A stretch of DNA of 5,765 nucleotides from Desulfobacterales bacterium (GTDB lineage Bacteria; Desulfobacterota; Dissulfuribacteria; Dissulfuribacterales; JAMONC01): positions 1 through 5,765 of the forward strand of contig JAMONC010000341.1 of NCBI GenBank assembly GCA_027066725.1, read 5' to 3'. Of the stretch, positions 1-5,765 are shown piece by piece. Each line of letters begins with the position of its first letter. Within the stretch, counting starts at the first letter, position 1. Position numbers and translations under genes: made by a program. The notes beneath the pieces are model-generated. The model ran no database searches. It saw nothing but the letters and a program-made list of their open reading frames with translations, and was not told where the DNA came from.

Positions 1-587
1 TCTTTAAATATTGTATTAGGAGATTTAATAAATCCATATTCTAGATACTCACAAATAGATCTTTCATCTAAGTGAAACTCAATATCTAACTCTTTAAATG
101 CACAAAGTTCAGAAGCAAAATAAAAATTATTATTAACTAAGGCATAAAATAGAGGTTTTTGCCCCATTCTATCTCTTGCAAGAAAAAGCCTTTTTTCATA
201 AGAATCCCAAATTGCAAAGGCAAACATGCCATTTAATTTTAATAAACAATCTCTATCCCATTCTATAAAGGCATTTAAAAGGACCTCTGTATCTCCTGTA
301 GTAAAAAATTTTACCCCTTTAGAGATAAGTTCTTCTCTTATTTCAATGTAGTTATATATCTCTCCATTAAATACTAAAGTAAATCTACCTGTTGGATCAC
401 TCATTGGCTGCTTACTTGCTTCAAGATCTATAATAGAAAGCCTTGCATGTGCAAGAAGTGCTTGATCTTCTATATAAAATCCAAAATCATCTGGACCTCT
501 ATGTCTTATAGATTCTAACATCTTCTCTATTTGATGCTTATAAATAGGCTTAGGGCTATATGGAATAATGCCGCATATACCACACAT
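1..587 (-). CDS. asnB: AsnB-type glutamine-hydrolysing asparagine synthetase / amidotransferase, N-terminal part (3' end beyond window)
   Basis: 195 residues are visible before the left edge, covering essentially the class II glutamine amidotransferase (Ntn) domain; the ATP-dependent synthetase domain expected in a protein of about 600 residues lies outside. The protein starts MCGICGII, so Cys2 becomes the N-terminal nucleophile after Met removal. Glutamine-site motifs are all present: RHRGPD (28-33), HARLSIID with Arg49, NGEIYN (74-79) and DTEVLL (99-104), followed by LNGMFAFAIWD and LFLARDRMGQKPLFY. The start is fixed by Cys2. It lies two bases after the stop of the upstream glycosyltransferase gene, with a GGAG at 602-599 inside that gene, suggesting translational coupling. 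The family releases ammonia from glutamine and channels it to an adenylated carboxylate, normally aspartate in the cytoplasm. In glycan clusters, AsnB-like enzymes can instead amidate a sugar carboxylate, and the window cannot tell these apart. Family assignment is firm; substrate is not. Confidence 0.95.
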   Translation of the reverse strand, partial: MCGICGIIPYSPKPIYKHQIEKMLESIRHRGPDDFGFYIEDQALLAHARLSIIDLEASKQPMSDPTGRFTLVFNGEIYNYIEIREELISKGVKFFTTGDTEVLLNAFIEWDRDCLLKLNGMFAFAIWDSYEKRLFLARDRMGQKPLFYALVNNNFYFASELCAFKELDIEFHLDERSICEYLEYGFIKSPNTIFK

Positions 588-589
588 AA

Positions 590-1762
590 TTAATGGCTCT
601 CCAATATATTTTTATAAATACTCATATATCTTTTAGCACAACTATCCCAATTAAGCCCTTCTTTTATCATCCAATCCCTTGCATTTTCTCCTAAGGCTGG
701 AATTATGCTAGGATTATCAATCACTTGTTTTAATGTCTGATAAAGCCCTTGTGGAGAGCCAGACTCAAAAAGAAGCCCATTTTTATTGTGTGAAATAAGC
801 TCCCTACAAGCATCAATATCTGAAGCAACAACAAGCCTAGCAGCAGCCATTGCCTCAAGTACAACATTTGGTCTCCCCTCTCTTTTACTAGGAAGTACAA
901 GGACATGATGTTTGGCAATCAATTTTGGTATATCAAGTGGAGGCACCTTACCTAAAAAAGAACAAAATTCTTCTATACCAAGCTTTTTACAAAGCCTTTC
1001 AAGGCTAGATCGCATTGGTCCATCACCCGCGATTGTAAGTAGCCATTTATCACCTGCCCCTTTAATTAGAGAAAGCGCAGAGATTAAAAGTTCAACTTGT
1101 TTAAGTTCTATAAGACTACCTATAAATAAAAAACGTATGGGGTACTTAACCTCTTTAATTACAGGAAGCTTATAAAATTCATCTCCTACTCCATTAGGGA
1201 TAAAAAATACCTTGGATTTATAATTAGGACTTAGCTCAATAAGCTCTTTTAATAAAGAGTTACTTACACATACTACTGCATTAGAACTTTTTATATCTAC
1301 TTTATGTATTAATTTATATAACTTAGAGGTCTTAGCTCTATAAACATCTGAACCCCTTAAGGTAGTTATCATTGGAAGCTTATGAAAATATCTAGTTATC
1401 CCACATATAAATCCACATATAGACCAATGGGCATGTATAATATCTACATCTTTAGCTAGAGATATTACATTCTTTGCCATGTAAAATAAAAAGGATGGAA
1501 TTTTAATATATAAATACGGATTTAGCTTAAGTGCTGCAGGTATTCCTCCATAAGTACTCGTTAATGAGGGATTAGAAGCATATTTAAATCTATATACCTT
1601 AAAATCTTTTGGCCAATCTTTAATATCATCTTTTGAATAAGGACAAAGGACCTTACACCTTAAGCCTTCTTGAGTTTGAGCCTTTATTAATTTGTATACA
1701 AAGGCTCCAGAAAAATCCTTTGGACTACTTGGAAATGATGTTGTTACATGAAGTATTCTCAC
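590..1762 (-). CDS. GT4-family glycosyltransferase (GT-B fold, retaining)
   Basis: This 390-residue protein has the normal length of a GT4 sugar transferase, a cytoplasmic enzyme moving a hexose from a nucleotide sugar onto a lipid-linked or growing glycan. The N-terminal acceptor domain opens MRILHVTTSFP with a Gly-rich loop (SGAFVYKL, 18-25), then DIIHAHW (107-113) and LRGSDVYR (135-142). The linker contains VSNSL (166-170) and FIPNGV (187-192). The C-terminal nucleotide-sugar domain has FIGSLIELK (213-221), TIAGDGP (243-249) and the hallmark EX7E motif EGRPNVVLE (Glu295 and Glu303), then NGLLF (328-332). The start codon is GTG. No ATG precedes it, the next in-frame upstream stop is the TGA ending the preceding gene, and no clear Shine-Dalgarno is visible. 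It sits 24 bases after the GT2 gene and 2 bases before the asnB-like gene. Donor and acceptor sugars cannot be read from the sequence. Coding for a GT4 enzyme is near certain. Confidence 0.96.
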   Translation of the reverse strand: MRILHVTTSFPSSPKDFSGAFVYKLIKAQTQEGLRCKVLCPYSKDDIKDWPKDFKVYRFKYASNPSLTSTYGGIPAALKLNPYLYIKIPSFLFYMAKNVISLAKDVDIIHAHWSICGFICGITRYFHKLPMITTLRGSDVYRAKTSKLYKLIHKVDIKSSNAVVCVSNSLLKELIELSPNYKSKVFFIPNGVGDEFYKLPVIKEVKYPIRFLFIGSLIELKQVELLISALSLIKGAGDKWLLTIAGDGPMRSSLERLCKKLGIEEFCSFLGKVPPLDIPKLIAKHHVLVLPSKREGRPNVVLEAMAAARLVVASDIDACRELISHNKNGLLFESGSPQGLYQTLKQVIDNPSIIPALGENARDWMIKEGLNWDSCAKRYMSIYKNILESH

Positions 1763-1786
1763 AATAAATTTAAATTTATAAAAAAT

Positions 1787-2734
1787 TCATCTTAGGTGTC
1801 TATTATAGTCCATGTCAAACCACATAGCAAAAAACAGAGATTGTAACCCTGAGATAAACAAAAATGCAGCAAAAAGCGCACTAGTACTTGAAACTGGACC
1901 TACAAAAATCCTATAAAAGAACAAGTAGGTACCGAAGAAAAATCCAATTGGTGTTAATGTAAGACCTAAAAGATAAAAAAATACCAGAGGATGAAAGTCT
2001 TGAATAACGTATTTAAAAAATAATCTTCTAAAAAACCCCTTAAAAAGTAACCAAGGAATAGTAAATATCACCTTTCTAACCTTTATACCAGACTTTTCTC
2101 CAATATTATAAACTGGTCTTACCGGGACGTCTCTAACCCTCATATTTAGTTCATTTAATCTTATTAAGATATCATTGGGCATTCCATAACGCTTATAAAT
2201 CTTATCCAAATCAAGAAGCCTTAGAGCCTCAAGAGATATTGCCGTGTAACCAGATTGTGAATCTGCAATATGCCAATAGCCAGATGCTATCTTTGTAAAA
2301 AGAGATAAAAAGGAATTCCCAAAAAATCTATATTTTGGCATTACCTTCCAGGCTTCTCCATGAAAGAGTCTATTGCCTTTGGTATAATCTGCCTCTCCCT
2401 TTGCTACAGGTTCTACTATAGCAGGAAGATCAGCAGGGTCCATTTGGGCATCACCTGCCATAACTGCAGTGACATCTATTTTGTTATCTCTTGCCCATTT
2501 ATAACCAGTTACAATTGCCCCACCTACTCCTTGATTCTCTTTATGTTCTATAAGGACGATTTTAGGATTGGTTTTCATGCAGGTCTTCACAATATCTTTT
2601 GTATTATCCTTACTTGCATCATCAACCACTATTATATAATCAACAAAGTTGGGCATAGTATCTATAACTTGTTTTATAAGATGACCCTCATTATATGCAG
2701 GTACTACTACAGCTATCTTTTTATTTAAAAACAT
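1787..2734 (-). CDS. GT2-family glycosyltransferase with C-terminal membrane segments (polyprenyl-phosphate sugar synthase type)
   Basis: This 315-residue protein has a GT-A domain followed by a membrane anchor. Visible GT2 motifs are VVPAYNE (10-16), VVDDASKDNT (36-45), ENQGVGGAIVTGY (66-78), the metal/nucleotide-binding acidic motif in AGDAQMDP (93-100), TKGNRL (118-123) and DSQSGYTAIS (158-167). Two hydrophobic hairpin segments lie near 248-275 and 285-307, ending in a short polar tail. This layout resembles dolichyl/undecaprenyl-phosphate mannose or glucose synthases, which put one sugar on polyprenyl phosphate at the cytoplasmic membrane face. The start is ATG, with AAGGA 11 bases upstream (2750-2746). 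It follows the APS-kinase gene by 33 bases and precedes the GT4 gene by 24. Role by inference: making a lipid-phosphate sugar donor, or priming the glycan used by the oligosaccharyltransferase of the same operon. The sugar is unknown. An ordinary chain-extending GT2 is the alternative. Confidence 0.95.
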   Translation of the reverse strand: MFLNKKIAVVVPAYNEGHLIKQVIDTMPNFVDYIIVVDDASKDNTKDIVKTCMKTNPKIVLIEHKENQGVGGAIVTGYKWARDNKIDVTAVMAGDAQMDPADLPAIVEPVAKGEADYTKGNRLFHGEAWKVMPKYRFFGNSFLSLFTKIASGYWHIADSQSGYTAISLEALRLLDLDKIYKRYGMPNDILIRLNELNMRVRDVPVRPVYNIGEKSGIKVRKVIFTIPWLLFKGFFRRLFFKYVIQDFHPLVFFYLLGLTLTPIGFFFGTYLFFYRIFVGPVSSTSALFAAFLFISGLQSLFFAMWFDMDYNRHLR

Positions 2735-2767
2735 CTAAGAAATAATCCTTTTATTATTCTTAAGTTT

Positions 2768-3301
2768 CTAACTTAAATAACGATTTGTTTTTAGATACTC
2801 GATAATCTTTGAAACACTTTCATCAACATCTTCCTTATGAGTATTTATTAGAATATCAGGATTATCTGGGGGCTCATAAGGATCAGATATCCCTGTAAAA
2901 TTCTTTATTTCTCCTAATCTAGCCTTCTTGTACATCCCTTTTACATCTCTTTTTTCTGCAACCTCTAATGGACAGTTACAAAATACCTCTACATATCTAC
3001 CAATTAGTTTACGATTTTCCTCTCTTACATCTTTATAAGGGGCAATAGCTGCAACAACTGTAATAATACCATTTCTTGTAAGAAGATGAGAGACAAAACC
3101 AATTCTTCTAATATTGATCTTTCTCTCCCTTTCACTAAATCCTAGCTCTTGACTAAAATGCCTACGTATTACATCTCCATCTAATAGCTCAACCCTTAAT
3201 CCTAGCTCTTTAATGTATTCAAACACACGCCTTGAAAGCGTAGTTTTCCCTGAACAGGGAAGTCCTGTAAACCATATTGTAAAACCCATATCTATTGCCA
3301 A
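2768..3301 (-). CDS. cysC: Adenylylsulfate (APS) kinase family protein
   Basis: This 177-residue single-domain protein has the usual length for a stand-alone APS kinase, which uses ATP to phosphorylate APS to PAPS in the cytoplasm. It has a P-loop GLPCSGKTT (13-21), LLDGDVIRRH (39-48), LGFSERERKINIRRIG (53-68), the APYKDVRE stretch (87-94) and the PAPS-site segment YKKARLGEIKNFTGI (124-138), then PYEPP and NPDILINT. The residue that is the phospho-acceptor Ser in E. coli CysC is Ala87 here. The start is TTG, chosen because a strong GGAGGT (3312-3307) ends 5 bases before it; an in-frame ATG at 3289 (Met5) is 17 bases away. It lies 28 bases after the oligosaccharyltransferase gene. No ATP sulfurylase is alongside, so a glycan-related role (PAPS for sulfation, or a CysC-like kinase in phosphoramidate synthesis as known for Campylobacter Cj1415) is possible. 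Family is firm; substrate is not. Confidence 0.94.
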   Translation of the reverse strand: MAIDMGFTIWFTGLPCSGKTTLSRRVFEYIKELGLRVELLDGDVIRRHFSQELGFSERERKINIRRIGFVSHLLTRNGIITVVAAIAPYKDVREENRKLIGRYVEVFCNCPLEVAEKRDVKGMYKKARLGEIKNFTGISDPYEPPDNPDILINTHKEDVDESVSKIIEYLKTNRYLS

Positions 3302-3306
3302 TTTTT

Positions 3307-3312
3307 ACCTCC
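3307..3312 (-). promoter_or_regulatory. Ribosome binding site selecting the TTG start of the APS-kinase gene
   Basis: Read on the minus strand, GGAGGT is followed by five A and then TTG at 3301. It is the strongest Shine-Dalgarno match in the window, and its spacing suits TTG rather than the in-frame ATG 12 bases further on. Confidence 0.7.
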
Positions 3313-3329
3313 ATCTATATTTTAATAAC

Positions 3330-5435
3330 TTAGCCCTGAATGCTATCTGGGACTACCCTCCATATCTGATAAACTGGTGTAGCAATTCCTACTGGTACAA
3401 AGTACTTTTGTTCCTTTAATCGGATAAAAAGCTGATTAAAAATAGAATTTGCAATATCCTTTTTCATTAAGGCTCCATATTGAGTAGGGGTAAACACTTC
3501 AAAATAAAAACCAGTATCACGAGGGAATTCATATACTCGTTCTTTTTGGAAATCCCTAAAGAGTAAGTAACTAAGAGCAACACTTCCACCAAAAAAGGTT
3601 AGGGTGCCATCAGCAGGGTAAAGCTTTAGTCCTCTACTCCCAACAAAAATATCACCTTGTGGCCTAACACCAAAGAAGGGAATATAAAGGGGATGTATTC
3701 CACAAAAATGTTTGAAATTCCATGTTCCAATCCAAAACCACCAATAAGCAGTTCTAGTAAGACGACTATCTAAAAATAAATAAACAGGTCTTGCCTTTTT
3801 GGGATAAAAAAACTTAAGCCAGTCATCTACTGTTTTATATCTAGATGTAGGTTTTATATGCTCCTTTGCAATAATATCTTTAGAAACCTCAGGAGGGTTA
3901 CTAAGCACATCTTTTATAAAAGCAAATGTCTTGGAAAAATCTCCTCCCAAAGCTCTATTTAACATATTTATACCTTTTATCCCGCGGGACACATAAAAAT
4001 ACATAAAGTTTGCGGCATATTCAAAATTATTTGTTGAAAGAGGAATTGCATTACAAACAGCTCTTTCTCCACCATGAAATGTACCATCAGAAATAGTAGC
4101 TCTTCTTGACCAATACTTTAAAATATATCCTTGATCCCACCATGCCCAAATAACAGCATCTTTAGGTGTGACTTCTCCTGCTTTTACCATACCTGCGATC
4201 ATTAAAGGATTATCACGTGGATAAAGCCTTAGGTTAAGATCATTTTTTATACCTGGTATAGAAAGAGCTACTATAACAGCTGGGACAATCAACTTAGCCA
4301 ACTTAGGTTTTGTAATACGATCCCAAATAAACGCACATAAAAAGCCTACCCCAATTCCCATAATTGGAGCCATAAATATGAGAAATCTTTTAGCAAATAA
4401 TAAAGAAAGTACAGCTAATCCTAATGGTAGATATAAGAATACTGATTTTTTAAGATTCTTATAAAATAATAAGAAAAGTCCTAATACACCTGCTATAAAA
4501 AGAGGAAGACTATCTGTAGTTTTTGCAATTACCTCGTTTAAAGTTGGCCTAACTTGTTCTGAGACAGTGATACCCATTGGTGGAAAGGCATTTGTTTTTT
4601 CTTTTGAAATGTATCCAAATATAACCTTAATAGCGTGAACAATATTGTCTATAACTCCAAGGCCTTTCCATAAAAACACCCCAATAAGTGCTAGTATTAA
4701 TACAGAATAAAATATTGTCCCTTCTTTTTTAGAAGGTCTATAAAATAATGCAAGAGCAATAAATAAAGGTAACAAACTAATTATAGTAACTACTTGAGGA
4801 GTTGAGTCCCAACACCATAAAAATAATAAATAAAAAATAAATCCTGAAATTACGTATCCATATCTCCTAGTGTCTTTTAAAAGGCCAAACATCATAAAAC
4901 AGTAAAGGACTGCATAAGTAAAAGTGACATTTAGAAAATCTGTATCAAACCATCCGGGTGCACTTCTATAGAAGTAATAAAAAGAAATAAGACACAAAAA
5001 TGAACCAATAAGTCCACAAATAGAACCACCGAATAATGATCCAATTGCAAACACAGGAATAGCAAGTAAAACTCCAACAATAGCAGGCAAAAGTACTGCT
5101 GCCCAATTAAGTGAGACCCCAAAAATTTTAGATACACTAGCTGCTAATATCGGTAAAAGAGGTGGAGGATAAGGCCTTTTAGGGTAATCAGGAACTGCCC
5201 TATTATAATCTATTGGTGTATAATGGCCTTCTTTGAGATCTCTTGCAAGTCCTAGATAATAATAACCATCAAAAGTGGTTAATAAGGGCTCAGATTTAAA
5301 AAAGAATATCTGGGGATGGGCTTTCCAATATCTAATATGATCAAGCCTTAAAAACATTCCGAAAAGAATAACTATAATTAAAACACTTAATTCAATATAA
5401 TGAATTAGTATCTTATTATTTAAATCAATCTTCAT
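3330..5435 (-). CDS. pglB: STT3/PglB-type oligosaccharyltransferase
   Basis: This 701-residue integral membrane enzyme is close to the length of bacterial PglB. The family transfers a lipid-linked glycan en bloc to Asn in N-X-S/T sequons on the outer face of the cytoplasmic membrane. A first helix spans about 12-29, followed by the first-loop acidic site FDGYYYLGLARD (Asp56). Many helices follow between about 105 and 395. The DxD motif is FDTDFLN (163-169), and external loop 5 carries GITVSEQ with the likely catalytic Glu293. The soluble periplasmic domain (from about 400) contains the signature WWDQG (432-436), the family's WWDxG sequon-Thr/Ser binding motif, with Gln at the variable position. 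Where PglB has MxxI, the aligned segment here appears to be RLTRT (558-562), which is less certain. The start ATG is the only option, since TAG at 5456-5454 blocks extension; AAAGGA lies about 12 bases upstream. It is the first gene of the operon. The symbol follows family usage, not a close match. Confidence 0.96.
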   Translation of the reverse strand: MKIDLNNKILIHYIELSVLIIVILFGMFLRLDHIRYWKAHPQIFFFKSEPLLTTFDGYYYLGLARDLKEGHYTPIDYNRAVPDYPKRPYPPPLLPILAASVSKIFGVSLNWAAVLLPAIVGVLLAIPVFAIGSLFGGSICGLIGSFLCLISFYYFYRSAPGWFDTDFLNVTFTYAVLYCFMMFGLLKDTRRYGYVISGFIFYLLFLWCWDSTPQVVTIISLLPLFIALALFYRPSKKEGTIFYSVLILALIGVFLWKGLGVIDNIVHAIKVIFGYISKEKTNAFPPMGITVSEQVRPTLNEVIAKTTDSLPLFIAGVLGLFLLFYKNLKKSVFLYLPLGLAVLSLLFAKRFLIFMAPIMGIGVGFLCAFIWDRITKPKLAKLIVPAVIVALSIPGIKNDLNLRLYPRDNPLMIAGMVKAGEVTPKDAVIWAWWDQGYILKYWSRRATISDGTFHGGERAVCNAIPLSTNNFEYAANFMYFYVSRGIKGINMLNRALGGDFSKTFAFIKDVLSNPPEVSKDIIAKEHIKPTSRYKTVDDWLKFFYPKKARPVYLFLDSRLTRTAYWWFWIGTWNFKHFCGIHPLYIPFFGVRPQGDIFVGSRGLKLYPADGTLTFFGGSVALSYLLFRDFQKERVYEFPRDTGFYFEVFTPTQYGALMKKDIANSIFNQLFIRLKEQKYFVPVGIATPVYQIWRVVPDSIQG

Positions 5436-5498
5436 TTCATTAAGAGGTCCTTTCTAATAGCTTCCATCTCCTTTTAAATCGGTAGAAACACAAAAAAA

Positions 5499-5507
5499 AT
5501 AATAGCA
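5499..5507 (-). promoter_or_regulatory. Candidate extended -10 promoter of the glycosylation operon
   Basis: On the minus strand this reads TGCTATTAT, an extended -10 pattern (TGN then TATTAT, 5 of 6 to TATAAT). No good -35 is present at 16-18 bases; TTGATG lies too close, at 14. Transcription would begin near 5490, giving a leader of about 55 bases before the oligosaccharyltransferase ATG. An A8 run (5492-5499) overlaps the downstream edge. The motif is short and the region is AT-rich, so chance resemblance is possible. Confidence 0.35.
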
Positions 5508-5520
5508 AGTTAAATTTTCA

Positions 5521-5572
5521 TCAATAGTTTAACTTTAAATTTTTATGTTTTTTAAAGAATAAAAACTATTGA
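5521..5572. repeat. Nested inverted repeat in the divergent intergenic region
   Basis: The outer arms TCAATAGTTT (5521-5530) and AAACTATTGA (5563-5572) are perfectly complementary over 10 bases. Inside them CTTTAAA (5533-5539) pairs with TTTAAAG (5551-5557) around an 11-base loop. The two stems are separated by 2 bases on the left and 5 on the right. The element sits between two divergently transcribed genes, upstream of both candidate -10 boxes, so an operator or DNA-bending site is more likely than a terminator; neither strand has a U-run directly after a GC-rich stem. Confidence 0.55.
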
Positions 5573-5576
5573 AATA

Positions 5577-5582
5577 TATACT
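5577..5582 (+). promoter_or_regulatory. Candidate -10 box of the plus-strand cytochrome-like gene
   Basis: TATACT matches TATAAT at 5 of 6 positions and would place the transcript start about 14 bases before ATG 5603. The -35 region is poor (TTAAAG at a 19-base spacing). It begins just 5 bases beyond the right arm of the inverted repeat, so a protein bound there could affect it. Weak evidence in AT-rich DNA. Confidence 0.3.
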
Positions 5583-5602
5583 ACTAGAGTTATTCATTAA
5601 TT

Positions 5603-5765
5603 ATGAAAGTTGCTACTCTTTTTTTCTTATCAGGTATATTTTTTTTTCTCTTTATTTTCTTGTCGACAACCAGTATTAAAATCTTCCTTAGGTAAAACAG
5701 GTTGTAAAAAATGTCATACGGTTATTCTTGATAAATATCATAAAGAACTTAAATGTACATTTTGT
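5603..5765 (+). CDS. Exported c-type cytochrome-like protein, probable lipoprotein; 5' end frameshifted at a T9 run, 3' end beyond window
   Basis: Two frames together look like one gene. ATG at 5603 encodes MKVATLFFLSGIFFF, then after a nine-T run the frame continues as hydrophobic residues to TAA at 5693-5695 (30 residues). The frame one base on reads FSLFSCRQPVLKSSLGKTG, then CKKCH (5703-5717), TVILDKYHKELK and CTFC at the edge, with no stop to the window end. Removing one T would give Met1 to Cys20 as a signal peptide ending LFSC, an imperfect lipobox (Phe at -2). CKKCH is a covalent haem c site; His after seven more residues and a second CxxC are typical of multihaem cytochromes, but a second haem needs a His just outside the window. 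Without a frameshift the body frame has only TTG at 5610 as a possible start and no Shine-Dalgarno. It could be phase-variable, a pseudogene or a base-calling slip. Electron transfer function is inferred only from the motif. Confidence 0.55.
5639..5647 (+). repeat. T9 homopolymer in the signal-peptide region
   Basis: Nine consecutive T lie between the ATG 5603 segment and the CxxCH-bearing frame. Loss of one T brings them into a single reading frame. Such runs are prone to slippage in replication and in sequencing. Confidence 0.9.

Noticed and set aside
912..1175. Plus-strand open frame of 87 codons opposite the GT4 gene
   Set aside because: It lies wholly antisense to a gene with clear family motifs, shows no recognisable protein features and no good ribosome binding site.
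1764..1779. 16-base palindrome ATAAATTTAAATTTAT as a regulatory operator
   Set aside because: It consists only of A and T in a short intra-operon gap; such palindromes are easily expected by chance in DNA this AT-rich.
2360..2728. Plus-strand open frame of 122 codons opposite the GT2 gene
   Set aside because: Antisense to strongly conserved GT2 motifs; its Ile/Cys/Tyr-rich composition is what the reverse of that coding sequence would give.
4931..5137. Hydrophobic minus-strand open frame of 68 codons within the oligosaccharyltransferase gene
   Set aside because: It is an alternative frame of transmembrane-coding DNA inside a well supported gene; hydrophobicity carries over between frames.
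5521..5572. Intrinsic terminator
   Set aside because: The stems are AT-rich, the location is between divergent promoters rather than after a gene, and no U-run directly follows the outer stem.
5603..5695. Stand-alone 30-residue hydrophobic small protein from ATG 5603
   Set aside because: Possible, but the adjacent frame continues as a lipobox and CxxCH-bearing sequence without a start of its own, so a frameshifted signal peptide explains both better.

Overview
The window is an AT-rich stretch (roughly one third G+C by eye) carrying the promoter-proximal part of one minus-strand operon, plus the start of a divergent plus-strand gene at the right edge. The operon reads right to left: a 701-residue STT3/PglB-type oligosaccharyltransferase (5435-3330), an APS-kinase family protein (3301-2768), a membrane-anchored GT2 glycosyltransferase of the polyprenyl-phosphate sugar synthase type (2734-1787), a GT4 glycosyltransferase (1762-590), and the N-terminal third of an AsnB-type glutamine amidotransferase (587-1, running off the left edge). 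The gaps are only 28, 33, 24 and 2 bases, so these genes are very likely co-transcribed.

Taken together this looks like a protein N-glycosylation (pgl-like) locus or part of a larger surface-glycan cluster. The two glycosyltransferases would build or prime a lipid-linked glycan, the STT3 protein would transfer it to Asn sequons in the periplasm, and the APS kinase and amidotransferase would supply a modification (sulfation, phosphoramidation or amidation are all conceivable). The last point is inference: no sulfotransferase, sulfurylase or cytidylyltransferase lies inside the window.

The right end (5436-5765) holds a 167-base divergent intergenic region with a 10-bp inverted repeat enclosing a second, 7-bp one, and then the beginning of a plus-strand gene. 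The visible body of that gene has a CxxCH haem-binding motif, a likely distal-ligand His and a second CxxC at the window edge. This body is out of frame with the best start codon (ATG 5603). One base fewer in a run of nine T inside the signal-peptide region would join the two into a lipoprotein-like exported c-type cytochrome. This is either a phase-variable gene, a pseudogene or a sequencing slip.

Organism: a bacterium, judging by Shine-Dalgarno sequences, GTG and TTG starts, an apparent lipoprotein signal and c-type haem motifs. Bacterial STT3/PglB proteins together with multihaem-like cytochromes fit sulfur- or metal-cycling lineages (Campylobacterota, Desulfobacterota, Aquificota and relatives), but I cannot assign it more closely. 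No rRNA, tRNA, CRISPR array, insertion sequence or convincing terminator was found.
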